Origin: Lachnospiraceae bacterium OM04-12BH
GTDB taxonomy: Bacteria; Bacillota; Clostridia; Lachnospirales; Lachnospiraceae
Length of the DNA stretch: 53,533 nt
Direction: 5' to 3'
Assembly (NCBI GenBank): GCA_003490145.1
Contig: QULQ01000012.1
Coordinates: 42,052-95,584 of the forward strand
Positions 27,984-36,240 of this stretch are shown piece after piece. The notes under the pieces were generated by a model. That model was not told the DNA's origin, did not search any database, and was given only the letters and a program-made list of their open reading frames with translations. Each line of letters starts with the position of its first letter. The stretch's first letter is position 1. The translations under genes were made by a program, and so were the position numbers.

Positions 27984-28880
27984 TCACACTCTCAAATGCT
28001 TTCTAACCGTAATGATACTTCCAAGGAAACCGATTCCTATGCCCATGATCAGTGATCCCGGCAGGAGCTTCGCAAAGATTTCATTTACAGGCAGAAAGGC
28101 AAGCAGCTTTGACAGATTGGAAAACTTACCTATGATATAACCGATCACTTCATTATAAACACTGTAGATGATTCCCATGGGGATCAGTGCTCCGATTGCT
28201 CCGATCAGCATACCCTCAATGACGAAGGGAGATCTGACGAAGAAGTCTGTAGCACCGATATATTTCATAATGGAAATTTCTTCTTTTCTAACTGAAATAC
28301 CAATCGTAACAGTATTACTGATCAGGAAAATGGATACCGCAAACAGGATCGCTATGATACCGATGGATGCATAGGCGATCAGCGCATTGATGCCGGTCAG
28401 TGATGCTGCCGTGATTTCAGACCGGTTTACCTCACGAATCCCGTCAAGCCCTTCCAGGAAAGAAACAAGCGCCGGCTGCATGGATACATCATTCAGATAG
28501 ATCTCATAGCTTGCAGAATTTTCCAGCGGATTTTCTGTAAATCCGTCTGCATATTCACCAAGATATTCCTCCTTAAAGCTGTCCCATGCTTCATCTGCTG
28601 AGATAAAATTGATCTTGGAAACCTCAGGTCTCTTCTGGATCTCATCCCCGATCTGCTGAATCCTGTCATCACTGATACCTTCATCAAAGAAAACCGTTAC
28701 AGATACACCCTCCTGCGCAGTCTTCACAATATTCTGCACATTCATCAAAATGGAATAAAAAAGACCAAACAGAAACAGGCAGGCACTGATCGTAGCTATA
28801 GATGCCAGTGAAAACCATTTATTTCTGAAAATGTTAATAAATCCCTGTTTGATGGTATAAAAAAATGTACTAATCCTCAT
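27984..28880 (-). CDS. ftsX: Cell-division permease-like protein FtsX
   Basis: A 298-residue membrane protein with an N-terminal helix (about 20-42), an extracellular domain of about 120 residues that would contact the coiled-coil hydrolase, and three C-terminal helices. The signature IRKEEISIMKYIGAT-like stretch (RKEEISIMKYIGATDFFVR) is characteristic. It overlaps ftsE by 11 bases. With FtsE it forms an ABC-type complex that transmits ATP hydrolysis to cell-wall hydrolases at the septum. Confidence 0.95.
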   Translation of the reverse strand: MRISTFFYTIKQGFINIFRNKWFSLASIATISACLFLFGLFYSILMNVQNIVKTAQEGVSVTVFFDEGISDDRIQQIGDEIQKRPEVSKINFISADEAWDSFKEEYLGEYADGFTENPLENSASYEIYLNDVSMQPALVSFLEGLDGIREVNRSEITAASLTGINALIAYASIGIIAILFAVSIFLISNTVTIGISVRKEEISIMKYIGATDFFVRSPFVIEGMLIGAIGALIPMGIIYSVYNEVIGYIIGKFSNLSKLLAFLPVNEIFAKLLPGSLIMGIGIGFLGSIITVRKHLRV

Positions 28881-29610
28881 CGTCTATATAACCACCCTTC
28901 TCTTCATCACTTACAATGACACCCTTCTTCATTGTAACGACTCTTTTCTGCATGGCATTAACGATCTCACGGTTATGGGTTACGACCAGCACTGTCGTAC
29001 CGTTCTCATTAATCTGCTCCAGCAGCTTCATGATCTCCCATGAGTTCTTAGGATCCAGATTTCCGGTAGGCTCATCTGCCAGAAGAATGCTCGGTCTGTT
29101 GACCAGTGCCCTTGCGATCGCCACTCTCTGCTGCTCACCACCGGAAAGCTGCCTCGGCTTCGCCTTATATTTGCCTGCAAGTCCTACCGTTGCCAGTATG
29201 CTTGGTACATTTCTCTTTATCTCCTTGGTCGGTTTCTGGATAATTCGCTGTGCAAAGGCAACATTCTCATATACATTCCTGTCCTTTAAAAGACGGAAAT
29301 CCTGGAACACGATCCCCAGATTCCTGCGGAACATGGGAATTTTTCGGTGCCTGATCCTGACGAGATCATATCCCATAACATTGATCTCTCCCTCCGTAGG
29401 CACAAGCTCCCGGAGAAGGAGCTTGATCATGGTTGATTTTCCTGATCCACTATCTCCTACAATAAATACAAACTCTCCCTTTTTAATATGAAGATCTACC
29501 CCATTCAGTGCGGGAGCACCTGTTGCATAAGCCTTGCTGACATGATTCATTGTGATGATCTCATCACTTGCAGTTCCTTTTCTTCTTCTGCTCCTTTGCT
29601 CTCTTGCCAC
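28870..29610 (-). CDS. ftsE: Cell-division ATP-binding protein FtsE
   Basis: 246 residues if translation starts at GTG 29610, which has an AGGTGGTG ribosome site 6 bases upstream; a TTG at 29640 and a later ATG at 29550 are alternatives. It is an ABC ATPase with Walker A GDSGSGKST at about 53-61, signature LSGGEQQR and Walker B LLADEPTGNLD. The ~20-residue Arg/Lys-rich N-terminal extension before the core (typical FtsE is ~228 residues) is unusual. It lies 19 bases after the PucR-type regulator gene and is coupled to ftsX. Confidence 0.93.
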   Translation of the reverse strand: MAREQRSRRRKGTASDEIITMNHVSKAYATGAPALNGVDLHIKKGEFVFIVGDSGSGKSTMIKLLLRELVPTEGEINVMGYDLVRIRHRKIPMFRRNLGIVFQDFRLLKDRNVYENVAFAQRIIQKPTKEIKRNVPSILATVGLAGKYKAKPRQLSGGEQQRVAIARALVNRPSILLADEPTGNLDPKNSWEIMKLLEQINENGTTVLVVTHNREIVNAMQKRVVTMKKGVIVSDEEKGGYIDDED

Positions 29611-29629
29611 TTTTTTCACCACCTGTATC

Positions 29630-30715
29630 TTAATACTCAAAACTTTCCATGTACTTCATATATTTCACGACCATCAGTGCGATACGGAATGTGATCGCAT
29701 CCTCAAATACCCGAAGGTCAAGCCCTGTTCTCTTCTGCAGCTTATCCAGACGGTATACCAGTGTATTTCTGTGGATAAACAGCTGTCTTGACGTTTCAGA
29801 AACATTCAGGCTGTTTTCAAAAAACTTATTGATCGTAACAAGTGTTTCCTCATCAAAATCATCCGGACTCTTATCACCGAAGATCTCACGGATAAACATC
29901 TTGCAAAGTGGAATGGGAAGCTGATAGATCAGTCGCCCGATTCCCAGCTCACTGTAAGCGATTACATTCTTTTCATCAAAGAAGATCTTACCGACATCCA
30001 GAGCCATTTTTGCCTCCTTGTAGGAACGGCTTACCTCCTTGATCTCCTTCACAACAGTTCCATACGCAATATGGATACCCGTCATATGCTCCTTCTGCAG
30101 GAACTTCTCAATGCCTGCCGCCGTCTTCTCGATCTCCTTCATGCTTTCGCCTTCTGAAAGATCCTTTACAATAATAACATTATTCTCATCAACTGCCGTA
30201 ACAAAATCTCCACTGTTATTACTGTAATAGGAACGCATCATCTCCAGGATGTTACTGTCCCTTCCATTCTCCGTCTCAACAATCATGACCACTCTGTTGA
30301 CATCTGTCTGAATATGAAGCTTCTTTGCCCTGCTGTAAATATCAATCAGAAGCAGATTATCAAGCAGCAGGTTTTTGATAAAATTATCCTTGTCAAACCG
30401 CTCCTTATAGGCAACCATCAGATTCTGCACCTGGAATGCCGCCATCTTGCCGATCGTATATACATCCTCACCGGTTCCGGCTGTAACCATGACATACTCC
30501 AGCTGCTGTTCATCATAAATCTTAAAGTACTGACACCCCTGGATCTCCTGGGAATCTGCCGGTGACTTGGCAAACTCAGCTACGGCACCTCCGTTTACAC
30601 TGATATTTCCTGTGGAAGCAACCTCCTTGCCCTCGGTATCCATAATGCAGAACTCCACCCGTGCAATGGCTTTCAGTCCTTCAATCGTGCTCTGTAATGT
30701 TTGATTTGATATCAT
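29630..30715 (-). CDS. PucR/CdaR-type (sugar diacid regulator) transcription factor
   Basis: 361 residues. The N-terminal ~120 residues resemble a ligand-sensing (diacid-recognition or GAF/PAS-like) domain. The middle part looks like the degenerate GGDEF-like domain of this family. The C-terminus is the PucR helix-turn-helix (NVSETSRQLFIHRNTLVYRL, about 310-335). The ligand is unknown. It is the first gene before ftsE, so it may respond to metabolites and steer division genes, or merely share the transcript. The ATG is preceded by AAAGGAG. The 296-base gap to yjfB is AT-rich and holds divergent regulatory sequence; I found no confident promoter for this gene. Confidence 0.85.
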   Translation of the reverse strand: MISNQTLQSTIEGLKAIARVEFCIMDTEGKEVASTGNISVNGGAVAEFAKSPADSQEIQGCQYFKIYDEQQLEYVMVTAGTGEDVYTIGKMAAFQVQNLMVAYKERFDKDNFIKNLLLDNLLLIDIYSRAKKLHIQTDVNRVVMIVETENGRDSNILEMMRSYYSNNSGDFVTAVDENNVIIVKDLSEGESMKEIEKTAAGIEKFLQKEHMTGIHIAYGTVVKEIKEVSRSYKEAKMALDVGKIFFDEKNVIAYSELGIGRLIYQLPIPLCKMFIREIFGDKSPDDFDEETLVTINKFFENSLNVSETSRQLFIHRNTLVYRLDKLQKRTGLDLRVFEDAITFRIALMVVKYMKYMESFEY

Positions 30716-30951
30716 ATCCCCACTCCTTTAGCTGCACGTATTTTTTCACTTATACATTTTTCACAATACTTCTGTCCTAGAAATTAACCCCAAGAAAAAA
30801 CTTCTTTTCTATTTTAAAACAAATGTACAAATAAATCTACTTATTTTTCAATGATATTTGTGAATTATTCATGTTTTTTCTCAAAAAAATCCTGTTTTTT
30901 CCTTATACAAGATAAACAAAATGATTGCCTGTTTTATTTATGGGAAATATG

Positions 30952-30960
30952 TGCTATACT
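30952..30960 (+). promoter_or_regulatory. Extended -10 promoter for yjfB
   Basis: TGCTATACT (30952-30960) is an extended -10 element, with only a weak TTTTAT at the -35 position. It lies 51 bases before the ATG. I see no clear sigma-D (TAAA-N15-GCCGATAT) pattern. Confidence 0.5.
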
Positions 30961-31011
30961 ATAGAGGCAAAAGAAATGCAATCCACGATACGGAGAAAGG
31001 ATGGTGTCGTT

Positions 31012-31200
31012 ATGAATATTCCCGAATTATCTACAGCCTTGTCCAGCAGCAGGCTTTTAAACCAGGTTGGAACTGCCATGCTGAGCAAATCTCTCGACGA
31101 TGCAGAATCGGCAGGCGCAGGCATGATTCAGATGATGGACCGTTCCATGGAGCTGTCTGTGAATCCTTCGGTAGGAAGCAATATTGACGTTCTTATTTAG
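31012..31200 (+). CDS. yjfB: YjfB-family putative motility protein
   Basis: A 62-residue protein of the YjfB family (Pfam putative motility protein). It is hydrophilic and helical, starts MNIPELSTAL and ends in SVNPSVGSNIDVLI; the C-terminal NP...G..ID pattern is the family hallmark. The ATG at 31012 has the ribosome site GGAGAAAGGATGG 7 bases upstream; an earlier in-frame start lacks one. It is monocistronic between its own promoter and a strong terminator. In Bacillus, yjfB belongs to the motility regulon; the function is unknown. Confidence 0.82.
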   Translation: MNIPELSTALSSSRLLNQVGTAMLSKSLDDAESAGAGMIQMMDRSMELSVNPSVGSNIDVLI

Positions 31201-31210
31201 GGAACCTGAT

Positions 31211-31243
31211 CCCCACAGATCATATGGTCTGTGGGGAATTTTT
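31211..31243 (+). terminator. Intrinsic terminator after yjfB
   Basis: A 9 bp perfect GC-rich stem CCCCACAGA/TCTGTGGGG with an 8-base loop, followed by AATTTTTA. It lies 10 bases past the yjfB stop and borders the convergent CPBP gene. Confidence 0.9.
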
Positions 31244-32159
31244 ATCCTATGATCTCCGTATATATGATCATTATGATGCAGAACAGAACTGCCAGCACTA
31301 ACGGTACAGAAATCATTTTCTCCTTCTTTTCCTTCCGCTTCTCAAGAATCTCCATCAGCACGCCCCTGCGGTTTTCATTCTTACTCATCCACACAAGGAT
31401 CATCCATGCAAAGGGTGCCATGATCGCCGCTATGATCAGAAAGCTTCCCGCTGCCATGGCCAGTGTTTCATTTGTAAGCTGCGTTGCAGAATCACTGTAG
31501 ATATCCGGATTTGCTGTCATCATAATGCGCATCAGGAATACCTGGCTGGAATTGATCAGCACATGGTAAAAAACGGATGCCCACAGACTTCCTGAAGCCT
31601 CCACCAAAAGTACCGCCAGTACCCCCATGAGAAAAGCATAAATTGCCTGATTCACATTCATATGGATCAGGGCAAACAACAGTGCTGACAGCAGCATGGC
31701 CTGGAAGGCACTTCCTGATTTCCGATAGCCCCGGTAATAAATACCACGGCAGAGAAGCTCTTCACAAAACGGAGCAAAAATACCTGCAGAAAAGAGTAAT
31801 GGCAGAAACGCGATCTGTCCCATATCGGTTGTTTCCATGGCTTCTATCACCCGATTTGTGGTAAAAAACTGGGACAGCAGATTTGCCAGGGAAATCAACG
31901 GCATGCTGAAAAGGGTAAACGGGATCACTGCCAGCAGGGTACCGGTCTTTATCCTGTGAAAGGAAAGAAACTCTGCTTTCTCCTTCTCGGAAAACAGGAA
32001 TACCACAAATCCCGGCAGCACCATCATGGATTCGCAGATCAGATTATTCAGGACAACATTTTCCAATATATAGGGGCAGAAAGCACTGATGGCAAATACG
32101 CCTCCTACATAAATTATGACTGAAACGAGAAACGCAAGATTTACTTTTTTACTGTTCAT
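31242..32159 (-). CDS. CPBP family intramembrane glutamic endopeptidase
   Basis: 305 residues from the ATG at 32159 (AGGA ribosome site). About eight transmembrane helices. All three CPBP (Abi/CAAX protease and bacteriocin-processing) motifs are present: EExxxR as Glu133-Glu134 and Arg138, FxxxH with His166, and HxxxN with His199/Asn203. Members cleave in the membrane or act in self-immunity to bacteriocins; the substrate is unknown. The start overlaps cvfB by 11 bases, so it is coupled to it. Confidence 0.88.
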   Translation of the reverse strand: MNSKKVNLAFLVSVIIYVGGVFAISAFCPYILENVVLNNLICESMMVLPGFVVFLFSEKEKAEFLSFHRIKTGTLLAVIPFTLFSMPLISLANLLSQFFTTNRVIEAMETTDMGQIAFLPLLFSAGIFAPFCEELLCRGIYYRGYRKSGSAFQAMLLSALLFALIHMNVNQAIYAFLMGVLAVLLVEASGSLWASVFYHVLINSSQVFLMRIMMTANPDIYSDSATQLTNETLAMAAGSFLIIAAIMAPFAWMILVWMSKNENRRGVLMEILEKRKEKKEKMISVPLVLAVLFCIIMIIYTEIIG

Positions 32160-33003
32160 AACTGCTGATCCTGTCTGCTGTAATTTCTGCCACTCTCTGC
32201 TTATAAAGATTGCCGGCGGCACGTTTGAACTCATTTTTGCTCATGCCTGTCAGCTCCCTGATCTTATCCGGTGCCGATTTATCCCCTATGGGAAGGCTGC
32301 CTCCTGCCTCCCGGATCAGTGTCAGGAGCTTTTCAGCATCCTCGCCCATCTGCACATATGCCTTTTCGCGGAGACTTAAGGAAAGCTTTCCATCTTCCTT
32401 CACCTCTGTCACACGGGCAGTGATCCTGTCACCTACGCGGATGCCTTCTGCCGGTTCCTTCCTCGGGATCATGGCAGAGAAACAGTCATCCACTGCCACA
32501 AAGGTACCAAAGTTGGAACTGATCTCATAAACAATTCCCTCTACCTTGTCATCCTTCTGGTAAGAACTGTCCGTCCGCAGGAAATGATAAACCTTCATGG
32601 ATGCACACAGTCTTCCGCTCTTATCTACGTAAAGAGTTACCAGACACTGTTCTCCAGGCTTCACAGGCGCAGTCTGCTGCTTAAAGGGCAGGAACAGATC
32701 CTTTTCCAGCCCCCAGTCAAGAAACGCACCGATCCGTCCCACCTGCTTCACAGTAAGGACTGCCAGTCCTCCCACCTGAAGCATGGGCTCTCTTGTAGTT
32801 GCTATCAGCCGGTCCTCAGAATCTCTGTAAATAAAAACTGACAGGCTGTCTGCCACCTCAGTTCCCTCCGGCACCTGTTTGATCGGAAGCAGCACCCGGT
32901 CTGCCGGATCCTGTGCTTCCTTATCCAGGCTGTCAGAAAGATATACACCAAAATCCACTTTCTTTACTACCGTAAGTAACTGCTTTTTCCCTACTTCTAT
33001 CAT
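32149..33003 (-). CDS. CvfB-type S1-like RNA-binding protein
   Basis: A 284-residue cytosolic protein with three S1-like OB segments and a C-terminal winged-helix part (ELTGMSKNEFKRAAGNLYK). This matches CvfB/YitL proteins, which bind RNA and affect virulence genes in staphylococci. The ADRVLLPIKQVPEG stretch is characteristic. Its ATG overlaps the thioesterase stop (ATGA), indicating coupled translation. It sits between an acyl-ACP thioesterase and a CPBP protease; no functional tie is obvious. Confidence 0.85.
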   Translation of the reverse strand: MIEVGKKQLLTVVKKVDFGVYLSDSLDKEAQDPADRVLLPIKQVPEGTEVADSLSVFIYRDSEDRLIATTREPMLQVGGLAVLTVKQVGRIGAFLDWGLEKDLFLPFKQQTAPVKPGEQCLVTLYVDKSGRLCASMKVYHFLRTDSSYQKDDKVEGIVYEISSNFGTFVAVDDCFSAMIPRKEPAEGIRVGDRITARVTEVKEDGKLSLSLREKAYVQMGEDAEKLLTLIREAGGSLPIGDKSAPDKIRELTGMSKNEFKRAAGNLYKQRVAEITADRISSYEQ

Positions 33004-33722
33004 GCGTTTTCTCCGTTCTCTTCAATCTCTACGATACAACAGGTTTCATTCTCCTGATTTCTCAGATCTACCACATAACCACCCTTCTCTGTCCTTACAA
33101 TATAAGGAGTTAACACCTCATGAAGCCTTACCTGCTTCTTGTACTCTGCACGGAGCTGGCTGATATGGCAATCCTTCTGTAAGCTGTCTATAGCGATCCT
33201 CACATACTGGCCATTATTCACATGATGGTTCGTATCCAGATGATGCGGTCTGATCAGAACCTCTTCGCCCTTTACCGCCCCATCCGGGATCCTGATCTTC
33301 CTTGGCGCATATTCCATATCAATCTTTTCACCAAGAACATACTTCTCCAGCATTTCCTCCGTGGGACGCATGGGACCTGCCGTTTCAATATTGATCAGGC
33401 TGAACAGGGCATTGGCACAGGCAATCCTCTTTCCTGATGCATCCTCCATCACAAAGTTACGGAAACCCATAAACCCCTTAAATTCGTAAGGCTGAGTTCC
33501 TACCGTTACCACTTCTCCCAGCACCGGATATCTGTCTACTATGATCTGCCAGCTGCTGAGCACCCATACCATATTTTTCTCTCTTAAATATTCAATCCCA
33601 ACTCCCAGATCCTCTGACTGGAATGTGGAACAGTCCTGGAAATAATCCAGAAGCGCTTCCGGTTTCAGATGTCCGGACTCATCCAGTTCACTGTATCTGA
33701 TCCTCGCCTGATAGCTGTACAT
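33000..33722 (-). CDS. Acyl-ACP thioesterase
   Basis: 240 residues with a double hotdog fold (Acyl-ACP_TE family) that hydrolyses acyl-ACP to release fatty acids. The N-terminal [13 protein letters not shown] and C-terminal [18 protein letters not shown] stretches carry the conserved Asn-x-His catalytic residues. I start at ATG 33722, matching the usual MYSFxxRIRYSE beginning; an upstream TTG at 33764 would add 14 residues. It is the first protein gene after the tRNA-Gln terminator on the same strand. Confidence 0.9.
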   Translation of the reverse strand: MYSYQARIRYSELDESGHLKPEALLDYFQDCSTFQSEDLGVGIEYLREKNMVWVLSSWQIIVDRYPVLGEVVTVGTQPYEFKGFMGFRNFVMEDASGKRIACANALFSLINIETAGPMRPTEEMLEKYVLGEKIDMEYAPRKIRIPDGAVKGEEVLIRPHHLDTNHHVNNGQYVRIAIDSLQKDCHISQLRAEYKKQVRLHEVLTPYIVRTEKGGYVVDLRNQENETCCIVEIEENGENA

Positions 33723-33791
33723 AAATTCTGTCCCATCTTTCTGCGTCTTCGCTTTCTCTGCCAAAACCTGATTTCATTATACCATGTTTGC

Positions 33792-33822
33792 AAAAACCCC
33801 AAAGGACTTTCCTTTGGGGTTT
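33792..33822 (-). terminator. Intrinsic terminator after tRNA-Gln
   Basis: A perfect 13 bp stem (AAACCCCAAAGGA/TCCTTTGGGGTTT) with a 3-base loop. On the minus strand it ends in TTTTTG. It is 6 bases past the tRNA end, so the tRNA is probably transcribed alone. Confidence 0.9.
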
Positions 33823-33827
33823 CAAAG

Positions 33828-33899
33828 CTGGGCTACAAGGATTCGAACCTTGAAATGACGGAGTCAGAGTCCGTTGCCTTACCGTTTGGCGATAGCCCA
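33828..33899 (-). tRNA. tRNA-Gln, anticodon CUG
   Basis: 72 bases that fold into a full cloverleaf: acceptor TGGGCTA/TAGCCCA with discriminator G, D arm around GCCAAACGGTAAGGC, anticodon stem ACGGA/TCCGT with loop CTCTGAC (anticodon CTG, reading CAG), and T-arm CAAGG-TTCGAAT-CCTTG. CCA is not encoded. Its sequence pattern (TGGGxTATCGCCAA) is that of bacterial tRNA-Gln. Confidence 0.95.
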
Positions 33900-33929
33900 A
33901 TATACTATTCTGTGCTTGAGCACTTGGAT

Positions 33930-33958
33930 ATAATACCTCATTTCAATCATAAATTCAA
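33930..33958 (-). promoter_or_regulatory. Promoter of tRNA-Gln
   Basis: Minus-strand TTGAAT (33953-33958) and TATTAT (33930-33935) with a 17-base spacer, placing the start about 25 bases before the tRNA. A short palindrome GTGCTTGAGCAC lies in the leader. Confidence 0.65.
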
Positions 33959-34095
33959 GTACTTTTTTAAATTTTTTTAATTTTTTCTTTTTCCGGGCTT
34001 GATCTTTGTTACTTTTTTATCAAGATGTTTTTTTTTAGATACTTGTCCTGTTTTCACATGAAAATGATTTGCAAGCGTATCAAAATTTGTTATTC

Positions 34096-34123
34096 TTAAC
34101 CATAAGAAACATTCAACTATATA
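34096..34123 (+). promoter_or_regulatory. Possible promoter for the DUF1905-C39 gene
   Basis: TTAACC (34096-34101), a 16-base spacer and TATATA (34118-34123), about 33 bases before the ATG. The boxes are weak; the whole 33960-34155 stretch is AT-rich and holds no gene I can support. Confidence 0.3.
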
Positions 34124-34155
34124 AGTTACAGGAATACAGGAGGCACACTACATAC

Positions 34156-34827
34156 ATGAGATATTTTTTTAACGGCAAGATAGAAAAACAGGATAATTTT
34201 TTCAGTATCCGCATTCCCTTTAATGTATGGGAAGTCTGCAAACAGCGTGACGTCATTCCGGCTGATCTGGTTCTGGATAATAAAATCATCGCCTGTGAAC
34301 TTCTTCCTGAAGAGAAGGGTATTTACAAAATCCATCTGACTACAGACGATGTTGCCCATATCAACACCGATGACACTCATAAATTACTGCTTCATATACA
34401 GGGCAGCATTATCCAGGTTAATCAGAACAGTCCTTACAGCTTTGATGATCCCATCCGCAAGATCGATAATATCCAGATCATCATCCAGCCTGGGGACGGA
34501 CTCTGCGGTCAGGCCTGTGTAGCCATGCTTGCCGGTGTGACCATTGCAGAAGTGATCAGTGTAATGGACTGCAGGGAATGGCAGGGAACCATGGGACGCA
34601 TGATTTCCGCCCTGAACTACTACGGCATTGATCACAGTGATGTTATTGTTTACACAGAAGGGCAGGAGGCTATCCTCCCCAAATGCTGCATCCTTATGGA
34701 ACGCATGGGACTTTACTGCCACTACCTGATCCACTTTGATGGCAGATTTTATGACCCAAGCCTCGGCATTATGACTGAATATGACACGAGCCAGCTCCTT
34801 GGTTATCTGGAAATCAAAGTTAACTGA
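34156..34827 (+). CDS. Fusion of a DUF1905-like domain and a C39-like cysteine peptidase domain
   Basis: 223 residues. The first ~75 (FFNGKIEKQ, IRIPFNVWEV, a G-I-Y-K-I-H-L strand) look like the small DUF1905 beta-barrel. Residues ~105-223 look like a papain-fold C39-like peptidase. Gln111 six residues before Cys117 (CGQACVAMLAG), His189 and Asp200 (HYLIH...YDP) give the expected oxyanion Gln and Cys-His-Asp triad. There is no signal peptide or membrane segment, so it should act in the cytosol. The ribosome site is AGGAGG, 12 bases before ATG. No ABC exporter or peptide precursor is adjacent, so bacteriocin maturation is unlikely; the substrate is unknown. Confidence 0.65.
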   Translation: MRYFFNGKIEKQDNFFSIRIPFNVWEVCKQRDVIPADLVLDNKIIACELLPEEKGIYKIHLTTDDVAHINTDDTHKLLLHIQGSIIQVNQNSPYSFDDPIRKIDNIQIIIQPGDGLCGQACVAMLAGVTIAEVISVMDCREWQGTMGRMISALNYYGIDHSDVIVYTEGQEAILPKCCILMERMGLYCHYLIHFDGRFYDPSLGIMTEYDTSQLLGYLEIKVN

Positions 34828-34836
34828 TGATACAGA

Positions 34837-34880
34837 ATCCGCCAGGTATATATCATTGCAGATATATCTGACGGATTTTT
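34837..34880 (+). terminator. Intrinsic terminator after the DUF1905-C39 gene
   Basis: An imperfect ~17 bp hairpin (ATCCGCCAG.TATATATC paired with GATATATCTGACGGAT) followed by TTTTT, 10 bases after the stop codon. Confidence 0.8.
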
Positions 34881-34908
34881 CTAAATGTGTGAAAGGCGAA
34901 AGCTGCTT

Positions 34909-36216
34909 ATGATGAAGGAATTACTGCATACATTTTTCCAGCATTATCTGGAAGATCGAAATCTAAATGCCACCCTTGCCATGCTTTCTGATCAGATTGT
35001 CAGTATCGGTACCGGCGAACAGGAAATTGCCAGAAACAAAGAGGAACTGGCAGATCTTTTAAAAAAGGAATTTCAGGAAATGCCTGGCTCCCTGCACTTT
35101 CAGTTTACCGAGTACCAGGAAACTCCTGTTGGTTCTGAGGGCTATTGTATTTTGGCCCGGATTCATGTTCAGTTTGAGGAAGGCGACGATCTTATTGAAA
35201 TGGATACCCGTTTCACCGGTGTTGCCGGTCTGGAAAAGGATGGCTGGAAGCTGCTGTCTCTCCATATGTCCACCTCTAACCAGGTACAGGAGGATCAGGA
35301 ATTTTTCCCATTGCGCTACGGCAGACAGGCAATTGCCAAAATGTCCTCTGAGTCCAGTGCCAGATTGATGGAACTGGTTTCCAAGTCTCTTCCTGGCGGT
35401 ATCATGGGTGGCTATCTGGAAGAGGGCTTCCCTCTTTATACGATTAATGACAGAATGCTTGAAATTCTTGGCTATACTTACGAAGAGCTGGCAGCTGCAA
35501 CTGATGAAAAGATGATGAACATTATCTACGAAGAAGATCAGAAACGTGTGGAAGAAAGTATCGGTCAGCAATTCCTGAATGGAAATGAATATGAAGTAGA
35601 ATACCGTATTGTTGGCAAGGGCGGAAAACTCACCTGGGTCAACGACATTGGAAAAAAGATCGTCACTGAAGATGGCCGGGAAGCCATGATCAGTATTATG
35701 ACAGATATTTCTGACAGACGGGCACGCGAAAAACAGCTGATCCAGGAAGCATACTACGATCCCCTGACTGGCCTCTACAATCGCAAAAAAGCTATCAGCC
35801 TCTATGAAGAGGCTTTTGCCAATGGTCAAAAGGGTACTTTCTTTATCTGTGATATAGATAACTTTAAAAGTCTCAATGATACAGAAGGCCATATAGCAGG
35901 AGATCATGTTCTTATATTCCTTGCCAGACTGATCAGTGACCGGACCAAAGAGCTTGCTATTTCTGCGCGGCTCGGCGGGGATGAATATATGCTGTTTTTC
36001 CCATCTCCCACAGAGACAGAAGAAGCTGTACATCTCATGAAATCCATTCAGACAACCTTTGCTGCCGCTACAAAAGAAGCCTATCCCGAGCTTTCCATTT
36101 CCTTAAGTGTAGGTGGTGTGGTCCGCAAGGAGAATGAAGATTTCCGTTCCCTTTACAGGCAGGCTGACACCGCCCTGTATCTGGCAAAGCATCAGAAAGG
36201 AAGTCTGCAGATCTGA
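34909..36216 (+). CDS. Diguanylate cyclase with SnoaL-like and PAS sensor domains
   Basis: 435 residues from ATG 34909 (AAAGGCG upstream; an ATG at 34885 or the adjacent one at 34912 are alternatives). Order: SnoaL/NTF2-like domain at 3-122, PAS with PAC tail at about 157-270 (FPLYTINDRMLEILGY, YEVEYRIV), GGDEF domain to the end with YDPLTGLYNR, a CDIDNFK metal site and active loop GGDEY at 356-360. It should make cyclic di-GMP in the cytosol. There is no membrane segment and no RxxD inhibitory site before GGDEY. It is flanked by terminators and therefore transcribed singly, although no clear promoter was seen. Confidence 0.88.
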   Translation: MMKELLHTFFQHYLEDRNLNATLAMLSDQIVSIGTGEQEIARNKEELADLLKKEFQEMPGSLHFQFTEYQETPVGSEGYCILARIHVQFEEGDDLIEMDTRFTGVAGLEKDGWKLLSLHMSTSNQVQEDQEFFPLRYGRQAIAKMSSESSARLMELVSKSLPGGIMGGYLEEGFPLYTINDRMLEILGYTYEELAAATDEKMMNIIYEEDQKRVEESIGQQFLNGNEYEVEYRIVGKGGKLTWVNDIGKKIVTEDGREAMISIMTDISDRRAREKQLIQEAYYDPLTGLYNRKKAISLYEEAFANGQKGTFFICDIDNFKSLNDTEGHIAGDHVLIFLARLISDRTKELAISARLGGDEYMLFFPSPTETEEAVHLMKSIQTTFAAATKEAYPELSISLSVGGVVRKENEDFRSLYRQADTALYLAKHQKGSLQI

Positions 36217-36240
36217 GGCACCAGCACATATCTTTCACTG

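Noticed and set aside
29630..30715. Reading the 'CdaR-type' regulator as part of c-di-AMP control
   Set aside because: The name is shared, but this is the sugar-diacid/PucR helix-turn-helix family; the c-di-AMP CdaR is the YbbR protein at 10046-11323.
31242..32159. CPBP protease as a bacteriocin immunity gene
   Set aside because: It is coupled to cvfB and a thioesterase, with no bacteriocin genes in the window; only the family call is supported.
34156..34827. Bacteriocin maturation peptidase
   Set aside because: No ABC transporter, no double-glycine precursor and no membrane segment nearby, so a C39-like fold alone does not justify that role.
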